Program-made: the position numbers and the translations under genes
From: Nymphaea colorata
Taxonomy: Eukaryota > Streptophyta > Magnoliopsida > Nymphaeales > Nymphaeaceae
Assembly (NCBI RefSeq): GCF_008831285.2
Contig: NC_045144.1
Span: 14,249,858-14,313,857, forward strand
DNA length: 64,000 nt
Direction of reading: 5' to 3'
In this document: positions 22,801 through 34,640 of the stretch, one piece after another
Numbering within the stretch: the first letter of the stretch is position 1
Layout of the letters: each line of letters begins with the position of its first letter
The notes under the pieces: model-generated
Databases searched by the model: none
Seen by the model: the letters and a program-made list of their open reading frames with translations, nothing else
What the model was told of the DNA's origin: nothing

Positions 22801-24207
22801 ACCACGAAACATTGATGATCTTATGAACATCGGGACAGTTAATGCTTCATGCTGTAATTGGCTTTCTCTATTGCCAAATTCATCCTATAAAACAGTAAGA
22901 TCCCTGCATTTTTCTGATCTGAGATGCTCAACAATTGCAGAATTGCCAGATTCTATTGGAAAGCTGGAAAACCTCGAGAGGCTTTCATTGGAGTGCAAGA
23001 ATCTCAAATGTATTCCTGCTTCTGTTGGATTACTGGAAAGGCTTTCGAGTTTCTCGCTATGTGGTTCTCAGTGGATTAAAGACTTTCCGGCTCCCATGGG
23101 AAATTTGAAAAATCTGGTTCAGTTAGAAATATCTGGAACTGGCATGGTTGAAATGCCTTACTGTATTGCAGACCTCACAAATTTGAGAAGCTTAAATTTA
23201 AGCCACAATTCGAAACTGCTCATTTCTCTTTCTGGTTTAACTGCCCTCTCTTTCTTGGAAGTGTTGATTGCCCACAGTAGTAGTTGGGCAGATGATGATG
23301 ACTCCGACCATGGTGACTTTGGGAACCTCTCGTCACTTAAGATCATTGACCTCAGAGAGAGCCATTTCAGTGTACTACCTTCAAGTATAACCAGAATTCC
23401 TGTCCTCCAGGAACTCAATTTAGGAAGCTGCATGGAGCTTCAGTCCCTTCCTGGACTTTCTGCTTCTCTGGTCTGTCTTGATGCCTTCAAGTGCACCAAC
23501 ATAAAAATGATAGCGGATGTTTCAAATTTGGAATCCATGAAGGAATTGCATCTTGATGGCTGCAGTCTGCTGGTCGACGTTTGTGGCCTTGAAAGGCTAC
23601 CATCATTGGAGATCTTAACTTTGAGAGACTGTCACAGCCTTGGAGATGCTTTCAAGCAGAGAGTGTTTAAGGTATCTTTCTCTCTAAGTCCAGTTTAGGC
23701 AAGCAGCCCTAATGCTATTTTTCTTTGCTGGGTCTTTAGTCCAGGCTGCTTCTTGAATATTTGACGGTGATGATCCTGTTGCAGGAAGCAACCTTCCAGC
23801 AATTGCATAAATTTGAGGCCTCCGGAACAATGATTCCTCACTTTTCTGTTGGTTCACAAATATCTTTCATGTTTCCTAGAGCACCAACAGGAGATCAGTT
23901 GGTCATAGAATTCCTCTTCTTACAAGGTGTCTCAAAGCCCGTTCAACCCTTCCTCAGGAAGCCCATAGCTGAACCTGTCACAGAGCACGTCCACATTACA
24001 GTCATAACAGATGGGAGTGTCGTCTTTCAGACCAGACGGTTAATGGAATGCTCTTTCGTTGTGTTTGAGAAGGAAGACGAAATATTTAGGCACTTAAGGG
24101 AGGGGCAGCATGTAATACAGGTATCGGCAGATTCGGCAGAGGCGGAAGGCTTGACTGTTGGTGATATTTGGGTTCGATATGAGAAGGGAGGAGAAAAAGG
24201 GTCATAA
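19323..24207 (+). CDS. TIR-NBS-LRR (TNL) disease resistance protein, five exons
   Basis: This is an intracellular immune receptor of about 1216 residues, normal for the family. Exons: 19323-19807, 19947-21057, 21952-22236, 22325-23671 and 23785-24207; the later exons join in phase 0. Exon 1 is the TIR domain (YDVFLSFRGEDTR near residue 22, and SKWCLREI carrying the expected NADase Glu). Exon 2 is the NB-ARC domain: P-loop GMGGIGKTT, kinase-2 LIVLDDVD, RNBS-B GSRIIITTRD, SGGLPLAL, and EMHD. Exons 3-4 hold about twenty LRRs. Exon 5 looks like a post-LRR C-JID-type domain. The start is the first ATG; the frame is open upstream without ATG. Intron 1 contains a (CT)26 tract; a second donor GG|GTCTCT at 19823 would add five residues. 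All key motifs are intact and there is no internal stop, so it may be functional. Its ligand is unknown. Confidence 0.9.
19823..19874. repeat. (CT)26 microsatellite in TNL intron 1
   Basis: An uninterrupted CT run fills the first half of the 139-nt intron, beginning within 16 nt of the preferred donor (CA|GTATGA at 19808). It also supplies the polypyrimidine context. Confidence 0.95.
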
Positions 24208-25371
24208 GACAAGGTCGTGTTGATATCTTGCTAGCTGCTGCTGATTATAAGCAACCAGAAGCCATCTTCCTGATTATTGTATCATATGCTGTAAAGTTGT
24301 AAACTTTCTTCCTCTGCTATCCTTCAGTAAGAACAACCAAGAAACTTGCAAGTCAAAAACTCCTCAAAATGGTGGCAGATGTCTATTCTCGTGCTTGAGT
24401 CCCAATGTCAATTAATATTGAAACAGAATTGCACCTTCCGAGCAGCAAAACCAAGCTATGCGTGTTTGTCCTGTTTTTTCCTGCTCTATCATTATTTGTA
24501 GTTTGTATGTCCGTCTGCACTGCTGTTTACTACAGCAGAGGGTGCAGACATTTTCCGATCAGCCCGCACCATTTGCTTGTCAATGGTTGCAGTGCATCAT
24601 TTTACTGAACATATTAAAATTAGAACGATGAGGCTCAATGAAAGCTGCCTGCCATGTTTCCTTGAAGTGGTTCTTTCTTGCATTTAAGAAGCATCTTCCT
24701 GACCATAGAGTGGGGCTTCTTGCAAGGAAAAAGGTCAAGAGAGTTCATAGTAACTTCATTGCACAAATCAGCAATGGAAATAGAGGTGGGAGGATGGGGG
24801 CATGAAAAGCCAAATAGAGTTAATTTCCTAGCAATTGTCTCACATCTAGTGGATGGCCAAGTAACCTAAACTAAATTCTGAAAAGGTTTGACACTTCCAC
24901 TTTTAGAACCATTCTTGGATACCATCTACTGCAACCAGTCCTACAATTTTCTTTCTGACAATGTTATGACATGAGCAATCCGTGTGTTCAACGAGACACT
25001 CATTAGAGAAATCCCTTTCTTAGCTGAGATGAACTGCAATTAAGATATTCCAACGCTCATATTCTTCAAAGTAATGAATATGCAAGTATAATGGAATCTG
25101 CCTCAACCAAATCCCTGCAACCGTTATGAAGTTGAAGACCATTGTCATTTGCTTGTAAGCATGTCTAGCTATGAATAGATAGATGCCTTCTACTGCTGAC
25201 ACATTTGTGTTGAAGACCTAGAAAGGAGGTCATAGTGGCACTGCCCTGCAGTTGCCATTTTCAGGTGTAGTCTATCTATGCAATATTCTCTAGCTTATAG
25301 AGTCCATTGATATCACTTTTGTCATATTTTTTGCATACTTTCAATGAGCTTCTAGTTTAACCCTTTTCCAT
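24208..25371. other. TNL 3' flank and intergenic DNA
   Basis: No gene is supported. The first 200 bp are AT-rich and probably include the TNL 3' UTR, but I cannot fix a poly(A) site. Short ORFs have no motif. Confidence 0.5.
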
Positions 25372-25611
25372 TGTAGGAACACGAACACAGAGAAAGAGAA
25401 AACGAGGAACACGATGTAACATGAAAAAACCCTCAACAAAAGGAAAAAAACCACCGATAAGGAGGAGCTGGTGCTCACTAGCCGCCAGACTCTCTCTCTC
25501 TTAAGATTCCATTAACCTTAAAGATTAGGGTTATAATGATATAAGTATGCCCTAATTAGGACATACTGGATCGGGTCCAGACCTGGACCCATACACCAAT
25601 ATCCATCAACA
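25372..25611 (-). mobile_element. LTR (3' LTR in element orientation) of copia element 2
   Basis: A 240-bp LTR with TG...CA ends (TGTAGGAACACG...CATCAACA). It is flanked on the left by TCCAT (25367-25371), which is repeated at 30672-30676 as a perfect 5-bp target duplication. It differs from its partner at about 12 positions by hand count (about 5%). Confidence 0.95.
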
Positions 25612-27383
25612 CTCCCCCTCAAGTTGAGCATATATATCAAACATGCCCAACTTAGATACATTCCTCTCGAACAAAGTCGATGATAGAGCCTTTGTCAGAA
25701 CATCAGCGGTTTGGTCTTCAGACTTCATGTAAGGAAGGATTAACTCTTTAGCGTCAATTCTTTCACGAATAAAATGGCGATCAATCTCAACATGCTTGGT
25801 TCTGTTGTGTAGAACAGGGTTGTTGGATAGATTGATTGTAGACTTGTTATCACAGTACATCTTCATAGGTCCTTCAATCTCTATTCCAATATCAGTCAGC
25901 AATATTTTCAACCATAGTAACTCTGACACTCCCATAGCAACGGCTCTATATTCTGCCTCTGCACTAGATCGAGAACATACATCTTGTCTCTTGCTCCTCC
26001 ATACTACAAGGTTTCCTCCCAGGTAGACACAGTACCCTGTAGTAGACCGTCTGGTATCAGCACAACCTGCCCAGTTTGCATCGAAATACCCCTCGACCTC
26101 TACATTCTCTTGTTTTACATACAAGAGTCCTTTACCAAGATTTCTCTTCAAGTAACATAATACTCTGTCCACAGCCTTTAGATGTGCATCAGTAGGAGCA
26201 TGCATGAATTGACTCAATACATTTATCGCGAAAGTGATATCAGGTCTCGTGAGGGTAAGGTAAATCATCTTCCCAACCAGACATTGATATCTTCCCTTAG
26301 CTTCTTCACAGAGCAGCTCTCCATCTTAATGACTCAACTTCTGCCCGGTGTCAAGTGGGTAGAAGCAGGTCTACACCCTAACTTACCAGTCTCTTCCAAC
26401 AGATCTAATGTGTATTTTCTTTGGTTTAGCACAAGACCAGTACTCAATCTAACAATCTCAATACCAAGAAAATACCTCAGCTTGCTAAGGTCCTTGAGAT
26501 CAAATTCCGTAGCCAGTAACCCTTTTAACTTGATGATCTCCTCCTCATCATTACCTGTGACAATCATGTCATCCACATAGACAAGTAAAAGAGTGACTCT
26601 GCCCTCCTTTTTCTTCACGAATAGAGTGTGGTCTCCATTCTCTTTTTTGTACCCATGATGTTGCATTACTCGTCTCAGTCGTTCGGACCATGCTCTGGGT
26701 GACTGCTTAAGGCCATATAAGGCCTTTTTCAGCTTACAACATTTCTCTGGTTCTTCATATCCTGGAGGCATATGCATATATACTTCTTCTTCGAGGTCAC
26801 CATTGAGGAAAGCACTCTTAACATCTAGTTGGTACATCTTCCACTCCTTCATCACAACTAGGGATATAACAACTCTGACTGTCTTCATTTTCGCAACAGG
26901 AACAAAGGTCTCCAAGTAATCAATCCCATATTTTTTGCTAAACCCTTTGGCCACAAGATGAGTTTTATACCTTTCAACACTCCCATCTGATTTGTACTTG
27001 ATGGTATACACTCATTTGGATTCAACCAAGTGAGCTGCCTCAGGAATCTTCACAACCTCCCATGTCATGTTTCTTCTCAAGGCTTCCATTTCTTCTTTCA
27101 TAGCATCAGCCCGCTTGGAATCACTTTGAGCTTCAGCAACGGTCCTGGGAATCACAGCCAAAGAAAGAGAAGAAACAAAGCACTTGTAATCCTTATCAAG
27201 TCTGGAATAAGATACAAAATTACCAATAGGGTGTTGAGTACATGACCTGACACCATTTCTGAGGGCAATGGGAAGATCTTCATTTGGTTTTTCAACCTCA
27301 TCTTGAGTCTTCAAGATCGGACTTGGTTCATCCAGGAAAAGAGTGGCATTGGGATTGAAAGTAGATTTTGCACCACAAGTCAC
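25606..27383 (-). pseudogene. Copia element 2 reverse transcriptase and RNase H (broken)
   Basis: The reverse transcriptase begins around 27380 and carries YTIKYKSDGSVERYK, YQLDVKSAFLNGDLEEEVYM, ALYGLKQSPRAW and the catalytic LLLVYVDDMIVTG. A TGA interrupts it at the expected Trp before VYTIKYK (about 27011). A frameshift near 26330 moves the frame before GRYQCLVGKMIYLTLTRPDI. RNase H follows with YFDANWAGCADTRRSTTGYC, SRSSAEAEYRA, CDNKSTINLSNNPVLHNR and a normal C-terminus (LEGEC-stop) at the polypurine tract. Each piece is well conserved, so the element was active fairly recently but cannot now make an intact enzyme. Confidence 0.93.
25613..25623 (-). promoter_or_regulatory. Polypurine tract of copia element 2
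   Basis: The minus strand reads TTGAGGGGGAG directly before the 3' LTR, the normal plus-strand priming site. Confidence 0.85.
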
Positions 27384-28796
27384 CTCCTCTGTCCGAACAC
27401 CTCGTCTAGAATAGACCTGTCCAAACTAACGATGGCCTTCCTTCTCAGTGTCACACCCTTCCTCCTTCTTAGGCACATCAACCATAGTGAGAGATTCTGC
27501 TTTCTTGTAGTCCAAGAAATCTGTAAATTGAAGCTTCTGGCTCTGAAAATACTCTTCCCTAACCATAGACTTCTCCCCCTGAAGAGGATTCTCACCAAAA
27601 TAAGAGGCATGTTCCAAGAAGGTAACATCCCTCGTAACATAGACTCGACCAGTGATGGGGTGAATACATCTGTATCCTTTCTGAGTAGGGGAAAACCCAA
27701 CAAACACACCTTTGATAGACCTGGGATCAAGTTTCTTAATACTGGGACTGTGATTATGTATAAAACACACACAGCCAAAAACACGAGGAGGGAGTAGAAA
27801 TGGTTGACGACTACCGGGGAGTAACGAATGGGGAGTCCGACCATTCAGAACACGACTGGGCATGCGATTGATGAGATACGCACTAGTAAGAACTGCATCA
27901 CCCCAATAGTGTTTAGGAAGATTTCTCTGAAATAGAAGGGCCCTGATGACATTAAGAAGCTGGCGATTTTTCATTTCAGCCACCCCATTTTGTGGGGGGG
28001 GGGGTATAACTACAGGACGTCTCATGAACAATCCCCTTTTTTCGAAGAAAATCCTCAACCGACTGACACATATACTCACGGGCATTATCGGACCGAAAGG
28101 TTTTAATAGTTCCACCATATTGAGTATGCACAAGAAGAATGAAGGTCTCTATGATATGAGGAACTTCACTGCGATCTTTTAACAAGTACACAAAGGTAGC
28201 CCGAGAAAAGTCATCAATAAAAGTGGTAAAGTATTGAAAACCTTGACGGGTATGAATTCTCGAAGGCCCCCCACACATCCGAGTGAACCAAGGAAAAAAC
28301 TTCATTAACACAACTAGTAGAAATAGGGTACGAAGCCCTCACATGTTTGGCAAACTGACACACATCACAGGAAATCAAAGACAAATTCAAAGAAAGAACA
28401 CAAATCGGGGAACAATTGTTTCAAAATCCCAAAAGGTAAATGCCCAAAACGTTCATGCCAGTACAAGAAGGACTGAAGACAATCTTCTCTTTGTTTCTCT
28501 CTCTTGCTGATCGCTGTCACAAGAGCTGTAGCCACATGTATGGGAAGATGATATAGGCCATCAGACGCTAAACCAATCTCAATCCTCTTCCCTCTCACCA
28601 AGTCCTGCAAAACACAACGGTTGGCAGAAAAAATGAGTTCACAGTTCAGCTCTTTAGTAAGTTTACTAACTGACAAGAGATTTAATGGAAACTTGGGGAC
28701 ACGTAATGCTCCCCGCATATGAAATTTGTTCAACAATGATAAAGTCCCTTCGCCTGCCACAACAGTAGAGGAACCATCTGCGAGAGAAACTCGTTC
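27376..28796 (-). pseudogene. Copia element 2 integrase region (broken)
   Basis: Integrase pieces include YWHERFGHLPFGILKQLFP (pre-integrase), FQYFTTFIDDFSRATFVYLL, FRSDNAREYMC and the motif group NGVAEMKNRQLLNVIRALLF, with HYWGDAVLTSAYLINRMPSR and FGCVCFIHNHSP. The frame breaks at a run of 12 G/C near 27993-28005 (between SCSYTPPP and QNGVAE), the kind of homopolymer where indels arise by slippage. A second frame change lies near 27430-27560. Confidence 0.9.
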
Positions 28797-29897
28797 CCTT
28801 CATGAAGATAACTTATATTCATGAAATAATTTTGGGTTATCTGTCATGTGGTGAGTGGCACCACTATCCACAATCCATTCCCCCATAGAAGAGTTACCTG
28901 TATCGCCAATAATTGCAAAAGCATGATTAGCCTTTGTCTCATCTGGTGTCTCGGCATGGTTGACATCAATCTGACCCAAGTAGGCCCTCAGTTCACGAAG
29001 CTGGTCAGCAGAAATGAAGACTTTTTCTCCACTGGATTTGGGCACCTCAGACACAGGCCCAATAGAAGACCTCCCTTTGTTTCCCTTCTTCTCTGAATGA
29101 AGATCCCAACAATAATGCACGGTATGACCAGTTTTCTTGCAGTGAGTGCATCTGTGAAAAGATCTGGTCGGGCCTCCAGGACCACGACTCACAAGAGCGG
29201 ATCTCTCATGATAGGGCACGAGATCCCTCTTGCCCTCATTTGTAACCAGCCTTCAATGTTTTTCTGCTTCAACACAGGAGTACACATCTTCAATATTCAG
29301 AATCTGGCTTCTAACACCTTCAAACTCATCATTTAAACCAGATAGAAAGAGGAACACCCTATTTTCTCATACCTGAGCTACATAAAGTGCCTGATTTTGG
29401 GGACAATGCCAAGGAATATCAGAATGATAGTCAAGCTCTTCCCACTTGGCCTTCAAAGCCCCGTAGTAATCTGCAACAGAAGAGTTCCCTTGTCGAAGGC
29501 CATAGACAGTCTTCACTATTTGGTAAGTACGAATTGCCGTTTTCTTTTGGCCATACATTTGCTCTAAGACCACCTACATGTCTCTTGCAGTCTTCTTCCG
29601 AAGGATAAGGGGCTGAATATCGGCGGAAACGGAGTTGACAATCTAAGTTTTCACTTGATTATCCTCGAGAAACCAAGTGTCCCATACACCACTTGTCTTT
29701 GCCGGTTCAGGGTTCCTTCCGTCGATATAGGCAATCAGACCGCGGGCAGCAATTCCCATAGTCATAGCAGCCGACCACAGGAAATAGTTCTCTTTTGTAA
29801 GGTGAAGAGTAATGACCTAAGCGGGAACATTCTCAGTTTTAAAGACCCGGATTTCAGATTGATTGGTGTTAACTGTAGAGGAAGAAGAGGCTGCCAT
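28797..29897 (-). pseudogene. Copia element 2 gag and protease (broken by stops)
   Basis: The frame opens at ATG 29897 (MAASSSSTVNTNQSEIRVF) and runs through LHLTKENYFLWSAAM, SVADYYGALKAKWEELDYHS, a zinc knuckle CTHCKKTGHTVHYC and the protease motif WIVDSGATHHMTDN. In-frame stops occur after NVPA, NQVKT, ARDM, YVAQV and VEAEKH. Most are TAG or TGA at positions where CAG or CGA would restore a plausible residue. The zinc knuckle and protease active-site Asp are intact. Confidence 0.9.
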
Positions 29898-30418
29898 AAT
29901 CTCAGGCCAGTCCAACAAAGGGCACGGGCGGCGATAAAACACGGGCGGAACCGGCAACAACAAGAAGTACCAGCGGAAGCAGAGAGCAAGGGCGACGTCA
30001 GCAGCGGCAGCAAGAGCGACGTCAAGGGAGCAAATCGCGGCAGCAAGGGCGACGTCCAGGAGCAAGTCACGGCAGCAAGGACGACGTCAGGGAGAAGGTC
30101 AACGGCGGCGGAGCGAGGGCGACGGCGGGTGGAGGAAACACCACGGCGGCGGCGGTGATGGCGCACAGGGCGACGGCGATGACGCATAGGGCAACGACGC
30201 ACAGGGCGACGGCGACGTCAAGAAGAAAATCGACGGCGACGGCGCACAGGGCGATGCAGCCGGTTGGAAAGGGCGACGCAGCCGGCGACGACGATGACGG
30301 CGGCGGCGCACAGGGCGACGCAGCCGGTGGCGGTGATGACGACGGCAACGGTGGTAGTAGCAGCAGCAATGGCGGGTGGAGAAAACACCACGATCACCAA
30401 AAACGTCCCAACTTCGTT
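29898..30418 (-). other. GC-rich untranslated leader of copia element 2
   Basis: Between the primer binding site and the gag ATG lies about 520 bp made of GGCGAC, GGCGGC and CACAGGGCGACG repeats, far more GC-rich than its neighbours. Open frames on both strands are a by-product of this composition. Confidence 0.8.
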
Positions 30419-30431
30419 GGCTCTGATACCA
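30419..30431 (-). promoter_or_regulatory. Primer binding site of copia element 2
   Basis: The minus strand reads TGGTATCAGAGCC directly after the 5' LTR, complementary to initiator-methionine tRNA. Confidence 0.92.
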
Positions 30432-30671
30432 TGTAGGAACACGAACACAGAGAAAGAGAAAACGAGGAACACGATGTAACGTGGAAAAACCCTCAACAAG
30501 AGAAAAAAAACTACGGATGAGGAGGAGCTGGTGCCCACTAGCCGCCAGACTCTCTCTCTCTTAAGATTCCATTAACCTTAAAGATTAGGGTTACAATGAT
30601 ATAAGTATGCCCTAATTAGGACATACTGGATCGGGTCCAGACCTGGACCCGTACACCAATATCGGTCAACA
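30432..30671 (-). mobile_element. LTR (5' LTR in element orientation) of copia element 2
   Basis: A 240-bp LTR with TG...CA ends, followed by the target duplication TCCAT (30672-30676). Together with 25372-25611 it defines a 5.3-kb reverse-strand element. Confidence 0.95.
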
Positions 30672-30676
30672 TCCAT

Positions 30677-33550
30677 CATAAATTTTTCGTAGATGCACAG
30701 CATCTTAGGTGCTTTCCTTTACAGTCTTGGACAGAACAAGTTTTGTCACATTTCTGCTAGGAGCTTAGCAGCTCCTTTTCTATCTTATAGTCTTCAGTTC
30801 TGGTCACCCGACATCTGCTAAAATGCCTTTGGTGGTGCCTACCACTGCCATCATGGGCATCCTATTGCTACCGTCTTTGTTGTTGTGAAAGGCAATCAAA
30901 GAGGAAAAACAAAGCCACCCACCCCATTACCGAAGTCGATAGATGTCAACAATTCCAGTGAGTGTATGTGTGTGTGTGTGTGTGTGTAAGAGAGATGGGG
31001 AAGAGAGAGAGAGAGGGAGAGAGAGAGAGAGAGAAGAAAGTTCCTGATCTGTGGTCAGGTGAATAATTCTAACAATATCCTCACAATCAGGCAAGTGATG
31101 TCTTAGATCTTCCACATTTGTGATTTTCATTCCTTTCATTGTTTGCACAGCACAAAATGCCGGAGTAAAAGATTCATGCTTTTGCCAGGTTTGAGTTAAG
31201 CATATTAAATCCTTCATTGGTTAGAGCCAAGTTTATTTTTCCATATCTCAACCGCATAGGCTTGATTTCATGTAAGTGTGCCAACACGTATCTCATAAGT
31301 GTGTGAAGAGCATAAATATTGTTGTATGAATAACTATTTTTTGCTAGGGTTTTGTTAGCCAGGCTTAACCAAGTATACATTAGCACACCAAGGTGCAATC
31401 GGAAGTGCACATTGAGTTTGCATAGAAAGCACTTGAACAAGCTAGCATGGGGTACGTCTATTGTAAACTAGAGAACACATGCACCTGTGCATTCATATGG
31501 ACTTATAAGGGAGGCACCTCTGCTGGCCCTTGACGTGCCCTGGCATATTGGTCATGCCCTAAGCATGGAAAACAATTTTAAGTGTCTTATTCTGGAACTT
31601 CAAGAAAAATGTTTTATTTTATGTTTACTAAAATTTTCTATCTAATTTTCCTTATTTCTCTTGTTGGACATCTTCACAAATTAATTTATAGTGGGACGCA
31701 TACATCTAAAATGCACACATACAAAATATGTGCCTAACGGAAATTCACCACTCTCTTTTTTGCATTAATTCACACCTCTCTCTCTCTCTCTCTCTCTCTC
31801 TCCTAACTTTTCCTTTGCTATTTAGAGAGAGGGAGGGAGGGAGATGGTGATCCAATTCATCCATGAATTTAAAACATAAGAGAGAAGGGAAAAAAAATAG
31901 AGGAGGAGAAATAGTGAGAGTACATGGAGAAGAACTCAAGTTCTACCCCAAAAACATCTTAAACAAGTACAATTCAAGTTGTTGATACATGAGTAATTGG
32001 GGTATTAGTTCAGCTAGTTCTCAAATCGATCATGGTTGTATAATTAAAATATTTTCTCCAAAAGTTCGCTCATATAATGCTTTTAGAGGCCTCATAAAGT
32101 TCCTCCTTACAGTCTTACAAGGGCTCTAAATTAATTGACTAAGATGGCGTATAAGTTGCTTGTGGCTATAAAAATTGGCATGTTTTGTCAACAGAGCCAT
32201 AACCATCAGGATAGTTTTTGTTTTTCCTCAACAGTTGGGCAAAGTTTCTATGAAGCCTACTAAAAGCCTCTTAATGGATCCTCGGGGCTGAGTAGAGGCA
32301 TGAGGTGGTTAAAGGTTTTAAGGTCTTCTATTTTTGTTTCTCATGCATAAAACTCCCTCACATATGTCACTTTCTATTTGTTCATTTGCTTCTAAAGAAT
32401 TTTTCCTTCCTCATATCTTTTGATGGTATAGGATTGTGATGATGATTCAAATTTGCAATGGGTTTGAGGTTTTTGGATAATAATGCACAATTTTTATAGA
32501 GAATTGGTCCGTTCTCTGAGCATAAGAGGCTTGGATCTATAGCTCAATATTAACTAACATCAATGATATGGAGAGTAATAGAATACTCAAGAATCACTGC
32601 ATCAAGAATTTTGCTTTCAGTTTCCTTATACCTTAAAGTCATAAGAGTTTGTTTATCTACTTTTGTTGATTGGCCGTGATCCTCGCTAGTGTAAGAGGTA
32701 CTTAAGGCCCTGGTAATTTGCCGTAACACGTTGAGAATGATTCATTAAACTTGCCAAGTAGGTGGAGGCGGAGCCAGGAATTTTTCATTGCAGGGCCCGA
32801 ACTATAATTTTAAAATTTTAACATGAGCCGAAATAAAATTTTTCAAAATTTTTATATACATTAAACTAAAATGTTTGAGATTTACATATAAATTTTTTAA
32901 TTTTTTAAATTCTGGTTTTGGGGGGTGGGAGGGGGACAAGTTATCATTTTTATTATTTGCTAAAGCATCAAACATTGTTAATGCTTCATTTTTTTTTTTT
33001 TGAGACATTTAGAGGCTTATGTTGTATGGTAATTTCAAGAGTTCCCCAGTTAGTAGCGTCGTATTTCATCGTGATATTCACGTAATGAGAATAATCATGT
33101 TTTTTTTTTTTGGTCTAAACTTTTTCCTGACAAGAACTACACATGCATCCTCAAATATCATGATTTTTTTTTCTTTTGGTGGGATTCTCGCTCAACGATG
33201 AGACTTCTAACTGTGTGATATATATATAATTATATATATATTAACAATAAAATAATATTAAATATAAGTTATTGCCGGTTGGGAGGTAGACGAAGCTGAA
33301 GTGGAAAGGCAGCAAGGAGAGAGAAGAAAGCGAGAAAGATGAGAAAGGAAACTGGAAAAAGTGGTATAGATACTACTCAATGCATAGTTAAGCATGTTCT
33401 CTTGATTTTTAAAAAACATTATGATGAGCTTGTTGTACCCAGTCGAGTTTGTTGTGACTCGAACTTAATTCAGTTAAGTAAACGAGTTAATAAAAACTCT
33501 CGATTTCACTAGTTTCTGAAAAGTCAAACTCAGATTTACCAAATCAAGTC
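30677..33550. other. Intergenic, AT-rich; no gene seen
   Basis: It holds microsatellites at 30960-31034 ((GT)n(GA)n) and 31773-31803 (CT). A patch at 32765-32960 (GGCGGAGCCAGGAATTTTT...) resembles a dispersed plant repeat end but cannot be classified. No coding motif was found. Confidence 0.5.
30960..31034. repeat. (GT)n(GA)n compound microsatellite
   Basis: About 12 GT units followed by interrupted GA units. Confidence 0.95.
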
Positions 33551-33554
33551 TGAG

Positions 33555-33880
33555 CTCCATGTTCACTCAAGGCTGGGCATTCGGTCAGGTACTCCATAGG
33601 AGTACTGGTAACCAGCTCGATCGGGCTTGGGTTTGGGCTCCAGAAAAACATATCGAGCTGACTTGATGGGGCTCGATTTGACTTGATATGTTTTTTAATA
33701 TTATTTGTATTTTTATAACGATATATATTTATTATCATTAATTATATTCATGTATTATTTTATATTTAAAATATATTTTTTATTTTAATCCAATCGCTCT
33801 GGCTTTGGGTGTCGGGTCAAATTCGGGCTGAAGTTAAGAATTGTAACCTGGCCCGTGCTCAGCCTGTGTTCACCCTAATC
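33555..33880. mobile_element. hAT-like non-autonomous element with degenerate TIRs
   Basis: The left end TTCACTCAAGGCTGGGCAT plus CGGTCAGG is mirrored by GGCCCGTGCTCAGCCTGTG plus TTCACCCTA at the right. The right end in reverse complement starts TAGGGTGAACACAGG, typical of hAT-type MITEs. The interior is AT-rich with Gly/Arg-codon-like GGGCTCG words at each side. The 8-bp TSD is not clear. Confidence 0.45.
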
Positions 33881-33889
33881 ATAGCACTG

Positions 33890-34640
33890 GAAAACCCTAT
33901 CCTACGTTTCCAAATGTCCTAAAAAGGTGGTGCCACACCACTTGTGGGAACAATAGTGTTCTCGGAACACAAACGTTCTTGCTCCGAAGCACTCTCTTAG
34001 TCCTCGTGCCAAGACTGAAAACAGAAGTGGACCCCCAAGAACGGTGAGTCAGAGACCTAACCTTCTCCCTGTTTCCTACCACTTCACGTCCTTTTGTAAC
34101 AGCAATCATGTGCACACACAGGAGTGCTTGTCTTCTCTTGTATCGTTTCTTATGGCTCTCCAAAGCAAGGAAAAGGCACCTACATACTATATCTTTTATG
34201 GCAACATCTCTTTTCTCCTTTTTTATGACAAAAGGCGCCTTTCATGTGCACTGTGTTCCCCAAATTCTGTGTACGTTTTTTGTGAGTCTTCTCCTTTAAT
34301 TATGTGGCAATGTGGCTGCATCTTAGGTCCTCTTTTCTCATTAGGGCCCATTTGTTTCAAGCAAGAAGAAGACGATACAATAAGTCCCTACAGAACACGC
34401 CTTAGGCATGTTGCCCTTAGCTTAAGGCATCCACGTAGAAAGAAATCTAGGATAAGTAAGTATCCAATCAATGTATCTTTCTGCTATCGAAAGAAAGTAA
34501 TAAAAAGTCCTCTTTCTAAAGGGCAAGCAACGGATATTTGGGGCTCTGCGCTCAAGGATCTTGGTGCTTCTCTTCGTCATCCTCAATTCAATTCTTATGG
34601 GGACTGCTCATTTGGGTTAAATTTATAACTCAGTTTTGTA
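33890..34640. other. Non-repetitive block, part possibly organelle-derived
   Basis: An open frame without a start Met covers 34044-34628, but it has no recognisable domain. From about 34380 to 34620 the sequence (CTATCGAAAGAAAGTAATAA, AAAGGGCAAGC, GGGGCTCTGCGCTCAAGG) differs in texture from the AT-rich surroundings and looks like plant mitochondrial intergenic DNA. This is an impression only. Confidence 0.3.

Noticed and set aside
29762-30538. Several long ORFs in the GC-rich leader of copia element 2
   Set aside because: They lie on both strands, are low complexity, and lie between PBS and gag; composition alone explains them.
32765-32960. Possible retroelement end (GGCGGAGCCAGGAATTTTT)
   Set aside because: It recalls a common plant repeat but has no definable ends or partner here, so it is only noted in the intergenic entry.
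34044-34628. 194-codon open frame as a gene
   Set aside because: It starts at a GTG codon, has no known domain, and crosses a change in base composition.
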